8,233 bases of DNA from contig CALKHQ010000126.1 of assembly GCA_937988735.1 (NCBI GenBank), forward strand, positions 1 through 8,233, written 5' to 3'. Below are positions 1-4,637 of this stretch, piece by piece (the stretch's first letter is position 1; every line of letters starts with the position of its first letter). The DNA is from an uncultured Alphaproteobacteria bacterium (GTDB lineage Bacteria; Pseudomonadota; Alphaproteobacteria; CALKHQ01). The translations under genes were made by a program, and so were the position numbers. A model generated the notes under the pieces. It had not been told where the DNA came from, ran no database searches, and saw only the letters and a program-made list of their open reading frames with translations.

Positions 1-213
1 GGCGACGAAGTCGTCCTTCCACAGCCGGTGGATGCCGGCGCTCATCAGGTCGTTCATCAGGTCGTAGCGGGCGGCGACGGAATCGAACACCTGCCGCACC
101 CGCCGCGTCTTTTCGGCGGCGGGGACGTCCTCGAAGCCGAACGGCCGCCGGCCGTCGTCCACGGCTGCGGGTGCAGTCGCATGATCGGTCGGGATCGGCG
201 GTTCGGCTGCCAT
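1..213 (-). CDS. ubiE: UbiE/MenG-type C-methyltransferase, N-terminal part (cut by left edge)
   Basis: The first 71 codons on the minus strand start at the ATG whose complement is at 211-213. Residues 25-66 match the conserved start of the family: FGFEDVPAAEK (25-35), VFDSVAARYDLMN (42-54) and the SAGIHRLWK segment (58-66). The family transfers a methyl group from S-adenosylmethionine to the benzoquinol ring in ubiquinone synthesis (and demethylmenaquinol in menaquinone makers). The SAM-binding glycine-rich motif would lie just past the left edge, so catalytic residues cannot be checked. Residues 1-24 are a poorly conserved Pro/Ala-rich lead. A purine-rich GAGG sits about 6 bases upstream of the ATG, with AGGAG a little further. 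It is divergent from mutM, a placement I associate with alphaproteobacteria. The product call is confident; which quinone it serves cannot be told here. Confidence 0.93.
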   Translation of the reverse strand, partial: MAAEPPIPTDHATAPAAVDDGRRPFGFEDVPAAEKTRRVRQVFDSVAARYDLMNDLMSAGIHRLWKDDFVA

Positions 214-281
214 TGTCGGCCTCGGCTCCTGGGAAGCGGCGACCATAGCGCAGCATGCGGCGCCCTGCTACAACCCCGGCC
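214..281. promoter_or_regulatory. Divergent ubiE/mutM intergenic region
   Basis: These 68 bases must hold the 5' signals of both divergent genes. On the minus strand, TATGGT (complement of 242-247) is a possible -10 for ubiE, but the only -35-like hexamer seen, TTGTAG (complement of 268-273), is 20 bases away, too far for a standard promoter. On the plus strand there is no Shine-Dalgarno sequence before the mutM ATG; the bases just upstream are pyrimidine- and C-rich. mutM may therefore be leaderless or translated from a weak site. The promoter content is inferred from gene layout more than from motifs. Confidence 0.35.
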
Positions 282-1121
282 ATGCCCGAGCTGCCCGAAG
301 TCGAGACCGTCTGCCGCGGCCTGGCCGCCCGCATCCAGGGGCGGCGGCTGGAACGGGTGACGCTGCGCCGGCCCGACCTGCGCTTCCCGCTGCCGAAGGG
401 CTTCGCCCGGCGGCTCGCCGGCCGGCGGGTCGCCGCCATCGCCCGCCGCGCGAAATACATGCTGTGGCACCTCGATGACGGCGCCGTCGCCATCGGGCAC
501 CTCGGCATGTCGGGGCGGCTGGTGATCACCGACCCGCCGCACCCGCCGGCGGAGCGCCACGACCACCTGCTGTTCGAGGTGGAGGGCGACATCCAGGTCC
601 GCTTCAACGACGCCCGCCGCTTCGGCTTCTTCGACCTCGCCGACGGAGACCGGCTGGACGAACATCCGATGCTGCGCGGGCTGGGGCCGGAGCCGCTCGG
701 CAACGGCTTCAGCGCCGGCTACCTCGTCGAGCGGCTGGCCGGGCGCCGGTCCGCGATCAAGGCGGCGCTCCTGGACCAGAAGCTCGTCGCCGGCCTCGGC
801 AACATCTATGTCTGCGAGGCGCTCTACCGCGCCGGCATCTCGCCGCTGCGCGCCGCCGGGGACGTCGGGCCGGAGGAGGCGGCGCGGCTGGCCGATGCGG
901 TGCGGGCGGTGCTGGAGGACGCCATCGCGGCCGGCGGCTCCAGCCTGCGCGACTATGTCCAGGCGAGCGGCGAGCTCGGCTATTTCCAGCACCGCTTCGC
1001 CGTCTACGACCGCGAGGGCGTTCCGTGCCCCGCCTGCGCGGCCGAGGGACGGCCCTGCGCCGTGCAGCGGATCGTGCAGCACGGCCGGTCCACATTCTAT
1101 TGTTCCACCCGGCAGAGATGA
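282..1121 (+). CDS. mutM: Formamidopyrimidine-DNA glycosylase (Fpg/MutM), 279 aa
   Basis: This base-excision repair enzyme removes oxidised purines such as 8-oxoguanine and FapyG and cuts the abasic site by beta,delta-elimination. The start is set at 282 because the family needs Pro2 as the free N-terminal nucleophile; the protein begins MPELPEVET. An in-frame ATG at 255 would bury Pro2 behind nine residues and is rejected. Visible catalytic and binding residues are Pro2, Glu3, Glu6, Lys58 (RRAKYMLWHL), Asn174 (GLGNIY) and Arg269 (GRSTFY). Met76, Arg112 and Phe114 (DARRFG) match the void-filling set. Length is normal (E. coli 269 aa). The C-terminal zinc finger is unusual: Cys249 and Cys252 form the first CxxC, Cys274 follows, but the expected last Cys (position 277) is Arg, and an extra Cys259 lies between. 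No Shine-Dalgarno is visible. The crotonase gene follows 58 bases downstream. Confidence 0.96.
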   Translation: MPELPEVETVCRGLAARIQGRRLERVTLRRPDLRFPLPKGFARRLAGRRVAAIARRAKYMLWHLDDGAVAIGHLGMSGRLVITDPPHPPAERHDHLLFEVEGDIQVRFNDARRFGFFDLADGDRLDEHPMLRGLGPEPLGNGFSAGYLVERLAGRRSAIKAALLDQKLVAGLGNIYVCEALYRAGISPLRAAGDVGPEEAARLADAVRAVLEDAIAAGGSSLRDYVQASGELGYFQHRFAVYDREGVPCPACAAEGRPCAVQRIVQHGRSTFYCSTRQR

Positions 1122-1128
1122 GGTATCA

Positions 1129-1147
1129 GCCGCGCCGTCGGCGCGGC
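1129..1147. repeat. 19-base near-palindrome (9-1-9) between mutM and the hydratase gene
   Basis: Two perfectly complementary 9-base arms (1129-1137 GCCGCGCCG and 1139-1147) flank a single base, seven bases after the mutM stop. As RNA it would form a strong GC hairpin of about 7 bp with a 5-base loop. There is no T-run after it, so it is not a classical intrinsic terminator. It could stabilise the mutM 3' end or weaken read-through into the next gene. In such GC-rich DNA some hairpins arise by chance. Confidence 0.4.
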
Positions 1148-1179
1148 CGACAGACCGAACCATCGGCGGGAGAGCCAGC

Positions 1180-1953
1180 ATGGCCTACGAGTTCATCGAG
1201 GTGGCGACGCACGGGCGCGTCGGGCTGATCCGGCTGAACCGGCCGAAGGCGCTGAACGCGCTGTGCGAGGGCCTGGTGCGCGAGCTCGCGCGCGCCCTCG
1301 ACGGCTTCGAGGACAATCCGGACATCGGCGCGATGGTGCTCACCGGCAACGAGAAGGCCTTCTGCGCCGGCGCCGACATCAAGGAGATGGCGACGAAGAC
1401 CTTCGTCGAGGCCTACACCCAGGACTTCGTGATGAGCTGGGAGCGGCTTTCCCGCTGCCGCAAGCCGGTGATCGCGGCGGTCGCCGGCTATGCGCTGGGC
1501 GGCGGCTGCGAGATCGCGATGATGTGCGACTTCATCCTCGCGGCCGACACGGCGAAGTTCGGCCAGCCGGAGATCACCATCGGCGTGTTGCCGGGCGCCG
1601 GCGGCAGCCAGCGGCTCACCCGCTTCGTCGGCAAGTCCAAGGCGATGGAGATGATCCTGACCGGCCGCATGATGGACGCCGAGGAGGCGGAGCGCGCCGG
1701 GCTGGTCAGCCGGATCGTGCCGGCGGAGCAGCTCATCGACGAGGCGCTGAAGACCGCGGCGCGGATCGCCGACATGTCGCTGCCGGCGGTGATGATGGCC
1801 AAGGAGGCGGTGAATCGCGCCTACGAGACGACGCTGTCGGAGGGGGTGCGGTTCGAGCGCCGCCTGTTCCACGCCGCCTTCGCCACCGAGGACCAGAAGG
1901 AGGGCATGGCGGCCTTCATCGAGAAGCGCCAGCCCCACTTCCGGCACCGCTGA
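1180..1953 (+). CDS. Enoyl-CoA hydratase (crotonase family), 257 aa
   Basis: This enzyme adds water across the 2,3-double bond of trans-enoyl-CoA to give 3-hydroxyacyl-CoA, the second step of beta-oxidation, in the cytoplasm. The whole crotonase fold is present: GLIRLNRPKALNAL (15-28), the oxyanion-hole segments FCAGADIKEM (61-70) and ALGGGCE (105-111), and GQPEITIGVLPGAGG (128-142). Both acid/base residues of true hydratases are there, Glu111 and Glu131, 20 residues apart as in rat crotonase (Glu144/Glu164). The C-terminal stretch SLPAVMMAKEAVNRAYE (200-216) and the EDQKEGMAAFIEKRQP end (237-252) are typical of short-chain hydratases. The ATG at 1180 has GGGAG about 7 bases upstream and begins the conserved protein; the open frame runs further upstream only because mutM lies there. 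Length is normal. Substrate chain length cannot be told. Its place between mutM and rpsT looks like conserved synteny, not a functional link. Confidence 0.95.
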   Translation: MAYEFIEVATHGRVGLIRLNRPKALNALCEGLVRELARALDGFEDNPDIGAMVLTGNEKAFCAGADIKEMATKTFVEAYTQDFVMSWERLSRCRKPVIAAVAGYALGGGCEIAMMCDFILAADTAKFGQPEITIGVLPGAGGSQRLTRFVGKSKAMEMILTGRMMDAEEAERAGLVSRIVPAEQLIDEALKTAARIADMSLPAVMMAKEAVNRAYETTLSEGVRFERRLFHAAFATEDQKEGMAAFIEKRQPHFRHR

Positions 1954-1984
1954 GCGGGCCGGGCCGGACGGCGGCACTGCAGCC

Positions 1985-2013
1985 TTGACTCCCCCGGCCG
2001 CGGGGGGTAGTTA
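1985..2013 (+). promoter_or_regulatory. Sigma70-type promoter of rpsT
   Basis: TTGACT (1985-1990) is five of six to the -35 consensus. After exactly 17 bases comes TAGTTA (2008-2013), a fair -10. Start of transcription would fall near 2020, leaving a leader of about 40 bases before rpsT. The spacer is itself an inverted repeat, CCCCCG-GCCG-CGGGGG (1991-2006), and a second one, GGGGTA-GT-TACCCC (2004-2017), covers the -10. GACTC at 1987-1991 is also a GANTC site, the target of the alphaproteobacterial CcrM methylase. It is the best promoter in the window by motif and spacing. Confidence 0.7.
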
Positions 2014-2023
2014 CCCCGCTCTC

Positions 2024-2042
2024 CCGATATCGGACGACCGAT
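2024..2042 (+). promoter_or_regulatory. Possible hairpin in the rpsT 5' leader
   Basis: ATCGG (2029-2033) can pair with CCGAT (2038-2042) around a 4-base loop, and the same ATCGG can instead pair with CCGAT at 2024-2028 as part of the perfect palindrome CCGATATCGG. The element ends 18 bases before the start codon, just upstream of the ribosome-binding purines AGAGGG (2051-2056). S20 is known to repress its own translation in E. coli, so a leader structure would make sense, but the helices are short and the role is inferred. Confidence 0.25.
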
Positions 2043-2060
2043 CTTCCTGAAGAGGGCCGC

Positions 2061-2327
2061 ATGGCGCACCACAAGTCCGCGCGCAAACGCATCCGCCGGA
2101 ACGAGCGGAGGGCGGAGATCAACCGGAGCCGCATCAGCCGGATCCGTACCTTCGTCCGCCGGGTCGAGGCGGCGATCGCCTCCGGCGACCAGGCGGCAGC
2201 CCAGGCAGCCTTCGCCGCAGCCCAGCCCGAGCTGCAGCGGGGCGTGACCAAAGGCGTCTTGCACCGTAACACCGCCGCGCGTAAGATTTCGCGGCTGGCA
2301 CTCCGTATCAGAGCAATGGCGACCTGA
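2061..2327 (+). CDS. rpsT: 30S ribosomal protein S20, 88 aa
   Basis: S20 is a primary 16S rRNA-binding protein of the 30S subunit. The sequence begins MAHHKSARKRIRRNERR, the lysine/arginine-rich first helix of the family, and ends with the conserved GVLHRNTAARKISRLALRI (about residues 65-83). Length matches E. coli S20 (87 aa). The protein is strongly basic and alpha-helical, with an Ala-rich middle (residues 44-58) forming the tip of the helical bundle. The ATG has AGAGGG four bases upstream (2051-2056). It has its own promoter upstream and a strong terminator downstream, so it is likely a single-gene transcript between the hydratase gene and dnaA. Confidence 0.97.
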   Translation: MAHHKSARKRIRRNERRAEINRSRISRIRTFVRRVEAAIASGDQAAAQAAFAAAQPELQRGVTKGVLHRNTAARKISRLALRIRAMAT

Positions 2328-2423
2328 AACTCGGGTCGTACGCCTGCGGGACGCCGCAAAAGCCCACCAGAATCAGCGACACCGTACCCGGCTCCGAGTA
2401 TTGGTGCCGGGTCGCGGCAGGAG
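2328..2423 (+). other. Foldable rpsT 3' region (candidate structured RNA segment)
   Basis: These 96 bases lie between the rpsT stop and the terminator hairpin. Several helices can nest without clashing: ACTCGG (2329-2334) with CCGAGT (2394-2399); GTACG (2338-2342) with CGTAC (2383-2387); and a local hairpin TGCGG-GACG-CCGCA (2345-2358) inside them. A second local hairpin, TGCCG-N5-CGGCA (2405-2419), follows. With the terminator this gives a compact folded 3' tail. It could be an untranslated end of the rpsT mRNA, protected from exonucleases, or a small RNA cut from it. I do not recognise it as a known RNA family. No convincing coding frame exists here. Confidence 0.35.
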
Positions 2424-2460
2424 AACAGCGCCAACTTTCGGTTGGCGCTGTTGTGTTATT
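2424..2460 (+). terminator. Intrinsic terminator after rpsT
   Basis: A perfect 12-bp stem, AACAGCGCCAAC (2424-2435) with GTTGGCGCTGTT (2441-2452), closes a 5-base loop (TTTCG) and is followed by a T-rich but interrupted tail (GTGTTATT). It lies about 97 bases after the rpsT stop. It is the longest perfect hairpin in the non-coding DNA of the window and should end rpsT transcription, separating it from dnaA. Confidence 0.8.
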
Positions 2461-2498
2461 TGACCTTTTCTCCGTAACCCTTTCGCATTCATGCGCTT

Positions 2499-2521
2499 TC
2501 CGGATTGCCCGGAGTTTTTTT
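2499..2521 (+). terminator. Second terminator-like hairpin with seven Ts
   Basis: TCCGG (2499-2503) pairs with CCGGA (2509-2513) around a 5-base loop, extended by one possible G-U pair, and is followed after one base by seven Ts (2515-2521). The stem is short, but the T-run is the longest in the window. It may back up the stronger hairpin 50 bases upstream, or be the 3' end of a short transcript. An upstream TTGACC (2460-2465) has no good -10 at the right distance, so a separate RNA gene between the two hairpins is not supported. Confidence 0.5.
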
Positions 2522-2765
2522 GTCCGAGGCGCGTCCGGGGCTATTGCGATGCCCATCGGCCTTGCGCTATCGTCTGATCGCTGATCCGACGCGCTAAGCA
2601 AAAACCAAGGCTCGAGGGGGTGCGAGAAAAGTAATGACTGATTTGCAAACAGCACTCTCAAATGGCGCTGAAAGTTCGGCTCTCTATTCTTCGGACGGTT
2701 CCGGCATCTGACTTCAGAACTTCGTTGCCACGCAGTCGGGAATACCTCGGCTGCGACCGATGTTC

Positions 2766-2786
2766 GTTATCCGGGGCTTGGATAAC
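2766..2786. repeat. Inverted repeat GTTATCC-N7-GGATAAC upstream of dnaA
   Basis: Two perfect 7-base arms (2766-2772 and 2780-2786) face each other across GGGGCTT. Each arm holds TTATCC, the first six bases of the DnaA box TTATCCACA, but the remaining three bases differ: the left box reads TTATCCGGG (six of nine), the right one on the minus strand TTATCCAAG (seven of nine). The site ends 42 bases before the GTG at 2829 and 90 before the ATG at 2877. It may be an operator, possibly for DnaA autoregulation, or bind another dimeric regulator. Confidence 0.45.
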
Positions 2787-2815
2787 TCAGGGGAACGAGG
2801 TCATGCGTCGGCAGC

Positions 2816-2831
2816 AGGAGGGCGGCGCGTG
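2816..2831 (+). promoter_or_regulatory. Strong Shine-Dalgarno with in-frame GTG upstream of the dnaA ATG
   Basis: AGGAGG (2816-2821) is a full anti-16S match and lies 7 bases before GTG at 2829, which is in frame with dnaA with no stop between. If used, DnaA gains 16 residues (small residues plus three Arg) ahead of the conserved start. The ATG at 2877 has only a weak purine stretch (AGGGAA, 2860-2865) 11 bases upstream. Ribosome-site strength favours GTG 2829; family length and conservation favour ATG 2877. Confidence 0.5.
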
Positions 2832-2876
2832 ATCGGGGCGGGCTCTCGGGCCGCCAGGCAGGGAACGGTTGCGGCG

Positions 2877-4307
2877 ATGGCAGAACAGTCACTTGAAAGC
2901 GTCTGGGCCCGGGTGCGCGGACGGATGCGCCAGGACTGCGGCGAGACCGAGTTTCGCAGCTGGCTGAAGCCGCTGGAGCTGGTGGAGGCGCATCCGGGCG
3001 GCATCGTCCTCGCGGTGCCCTCCCGCTTCATGCGGGACTGGGTGGCCACCCACTATCTCGACCGGATCTGCCAGATCAGCCGCGAGGAGTTCGGACGCCC
3101 GATCAGCGTGGAGGTGATCGCGCGGCCCAGCAAGCGCCCGTCGGTGAAGACCGAGGACGCCGTCGACGGCAGCAGCGTGCGCCTCAACGGCAGCGCGGCG
3201 CCCGACGGGGCCGAGGCCGGGGACGCGGCGGACGGTCGCGCGCCGCTGACGGTCCCCGCCGAGGTTGCGGTGTCCACCCCGTTCGGGGGAACGCTCGACC
3301 CGAGCTGCCGCTTCGAGAACTTCGTCGTCGGCAAGCCGAACGAGTTCGCCCACGCCGCGGCGCGGCGGGTGGCGGAGTCGGCCACGGTGCCGTTCAACCC
3401 GCTGTTCCTCTACGGCGGCGTCGGCCTCGGCAAGACCCACCTGATGAACGCCATCGCCTGGGAGATGCGCGCGCGCTTCCCCGAGCGGCGGGTGCTGTAC
3501 ATGTCGGCCGAGAACTTCATGTACCGGTTCATCGCGTCGCTGCGCCACAAGGACACGGTGGAATTCAAGCAGCAGCTGCGCGCCGCCGACGTGCTGATGG
3601 TGGACGACATCCAGTTCTTCAGCGGCAAGGACTCCACCCAGGAGGAGTTCTTCCACACCTTCAACGCGCTGGCGGACGAGAACCGGCAGATCGTGCTGTC
3701 GGCCGACAAGTCGCCCGCCGACCTCGACGGTGTCGAGGCCCGGCTGCGCTCGCGGCTGGGCTGGGGGGTGGTGGCCGACATCCACCCCACCGACTACGAG
3801 CTCCGGCTCGGCATCCTGCAGGCGCGCGCCGAGCACCTGAACTTCAAGGTCTCCGAGAAGGTGCTGGAGTTCATCGCCCGCCGCATCACCGGCAACGTGC
3901 GCGAGCTCGAAGGCGCCCTCAACCGGCTCGATGCCCACGCCAGCCTGATCGGCCGCGAGATCACGCTCGACGTGGTGCCGGACCTGCTGCGCGACCTGCT
4001 GCGCGCCAACGACCGCCGGATCTCGATCGAGGAGATCCAGCGCAAGGTGGCCGAGCACTTCAACGTCAAGTACGCCGACATGCTGTCGGCCCGGCGCTCG
4101 CGGTCGGTCGCCCGCCCGCGGCAGGTGGCGATGTACCTGGCGAAGCAGCTCACCTCGCGCTCGCTGCCGGACATCGGCCGCAAGTTCGGCGGCCGCGACC
4201 ACACCACCGTGATGCACGCGGTGCGCAAGGTGGAGGAGCTCTGCCTCGTCGACTCGTCCTTCGCCGACGACGTCGACCACCTGCGCAAGATGCTGGAAGG
4301 CGGCTGA
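2877..4307 (+). CDS. dnaA: Chromosomal replication initiator protein DnaA, 476 aa
   Basis: This AAA+ ATPase binds DnaA boxes, melts the origin and loads the DnaB helicase. All four domains are seen. Domain I (about 5-80, LESVWARVRGRMR...EFRSWLKPL) is the self- and helicase-interaction part. Domain II (about 83-140) is a variable Asp/Ala/Gly-rich linker. Domain III (about 145-375) carries Walker A GGVGLGKT (180-187), Walker B LMVDD (240-244), sensor 1 around IVLSADKSP (272-280), box VII RLRSRLGWG with arginine-finger candidate Arg293, and sensor 2 GNVRELEGAL (339-348, Arg342). Domain IV (about 380-476) ends in the DNA-binding signature from ARPRQVAMYLAK to GGRDHTTVMHAV (412-449). The start at 2877 is chosen because conserved domain I begins within five residues; GTG 2829 with a better ribosome site would add 16 residues. 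A hairpin follows the stop, so dnaA is probably separate from dnaN. Confidence 0.97.
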   Translation: MAEQSLESVWARVRGRMRQDCGETEFRSWLKPLELVEAHPGGIVLAVPSRFMRDWVATHYLDRICQISREEFGRPISVEVIARPSKRPSVKTEDAVDGSSVRLNGSAAPDGAEAGDAADGRAPLTVPAEVAVSTPFGGTLDPSCRFENFVVGKPNEFAHAAARRVAESATVPFNPLFLYGGVGLGKTHLMNAIAWEMRARFPERRVLYMSAENFMYRFIASLRHKDTVEFKQQLRAADVLMVDDIQFFSGKDSTQEEFFHTFNALADENRQIVLSADKSPADLDGVEARLRSRLGWGVVADIHPTDYELRLGILQARAEHLNFKVSEKVLEFIARRITGNVRELEGALNRLDAHASLIGREITLDVVPDLLRDLLRANDRRISIEEIQRKVAEHFNVKYADMLSARRSRSVARPRQVAMYLAKQLTSRSLPDIGRKFGGRDHTTVMHAVRKVEELCLVDSSFADDVDHLRKMLEGG

Positions 4308-4333
4308 GCCCCGGGCGGCTGGCGGCCGGCGCA

Positions 4334-4376
4334 GGCCGCGGCGCAGGGTCGCCGCGGCCGGGCATTTCGTTTGGGT
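4334..4376 (+). terminator. Probable dnaA terminator hairpin
   Basis: GGCCGCGGCG (4334-4343) pairs perfectly with CGCCGCGGCC (4350-4359) around a 6-base loop, 27 bases after the dnaA stop. The following bases are T-enriched for this genome (ATTTCGTTTGGGTTT) but with no unbroken run. The stem is strong and the place is right; the weak tail leaves some read-through into dnaN possible. Confidence 0.55.
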
Positions 4377-4398
4377 TTCCCGCGCCTCCTGCTATATC
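4371..4398 (+). promoter_or_regulatory. Candidate dnaN promoter
   Basis: TTGGGT (4371-4376) and TATATC (4393-4398) are spaced 16 bases; shifting the -10 to TATCTA (4395-4400) gives 18. This is the only AT-rich island between dnaA and dnaN and directly follows the dnaA hairpin. If real, the dnaN mRNA starts near 4405 and has a leader of roughly 230 bases. Confidence 0.4.
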
Positions 4399-4401
4399 TA
4401 T

Positions 4402-4637
4402 CCGGCCGCGCCGCACCGTGCGACGCGGCACCCGGCCGCGTGCCGTTGCCGGCACCCGCGTTTCCGGGAGGGGGTGGCGGGCCCGCATCCGGCGGCTGCC
4501 CGGCGACCCGGCCGGTTCGCCCCGGATCGCCCGTGTCCCGGTGGCGCGGACGGGGGCAGCCCCGACGCGGCGCGCCGGCGTGACGGGCCGGCACGCGGCG
4601 GGCGCGGACGGATGGTAGAAAGGCTGAGCAACGAACA
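4402..4637 (+). other. Long GC-rich dnaN leader with competing hairpins
   Basis: These 236 bases carry no gene I can support; short open frames here have no family resemblance and no good start signals. The DNA is very GC-rich even for this genome. GTGCCG (4440-4445) can pair either with CGGCAC upstream (4426-4431, 8-base loop) or with CGGCAC downstream (4450-4455, 4-base loop); the two CGGCAC copies lie in a 9-base direct repeat CGGCACCCG (4426-4434, 4450-4458). A further CGGCAC occurs at 4589-4594. The bases just before the dnaN ATG (4618-4637) relax to an A-rich, open stretch. Confidence 0.35.

Larger units (their letters stand above)
2522..2876 (+). promoter_or_regulatory. dnaA upstream regulatory region, comparatively AT-rich
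   Basis: This stretch of about 355 bases before the dnaA ATG holds no credible gene and, together with 2450-2521, is clearly less GC-rich than the coding DNA around it. It contains a tandem 7-base repeat CTGATCG/CTGATCC (2574-2587), a small inverted repeat CGATG-CC-CATCG (2547-2558), and the larger inverted repeat at 2766-2786. A weak promoter candidate is TTGCGA (2544-2549) with TATCGT (2568-2573), spacing 18; no strong one is seen. The place and base composition fit dnaA control and could fit an origin, but I find no cluster of TTATCCACA-type boxes, and several alphaproteobacteria replicate from an origin near hemE instead. I therefore call it regulatory only. Confidence 0.5.

Noticed and set aside
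255..281. Upstream ATG at 255 as the mutM start
   Set aside because: It would place nine residues before the catalytic Pro2, which must be at the mature N-terminus.
808..1179. Extended N-terminus of the enoyl-CoA hydratase frame reaching into mutM
   Set aside because: The extra 124 codons are an alternative-frame reading of mutM and its gap; the conserved protein and a good ribosome site begin at 1180.
2308..2661. 117-codon open frame on the minus strand across the rpsT-dnaA gap
   Set aside because: It overlaps the rpsT end and both terminator hairpins, shows no recognisable family features, and its codon use lacks the strong G/C third-position bias of the real genes. Judged a chance frame.
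2328..2876. Calling the gap oriC
   Set aside because: No cluster of TTATCCACA-type boxes and no clear unwinding element; only two degenerate cores were found. Position alone is not enough in alphaproteobacteria.
4371..4618. Two short plus-strand frames (70 and 66 codons) in the dnaA-dnaN gap
   Set aside because: Composition is that of random GC-rich DNA (Pro/Gly/Arg), there is no ribosome site, and they overlap each other in different frames.
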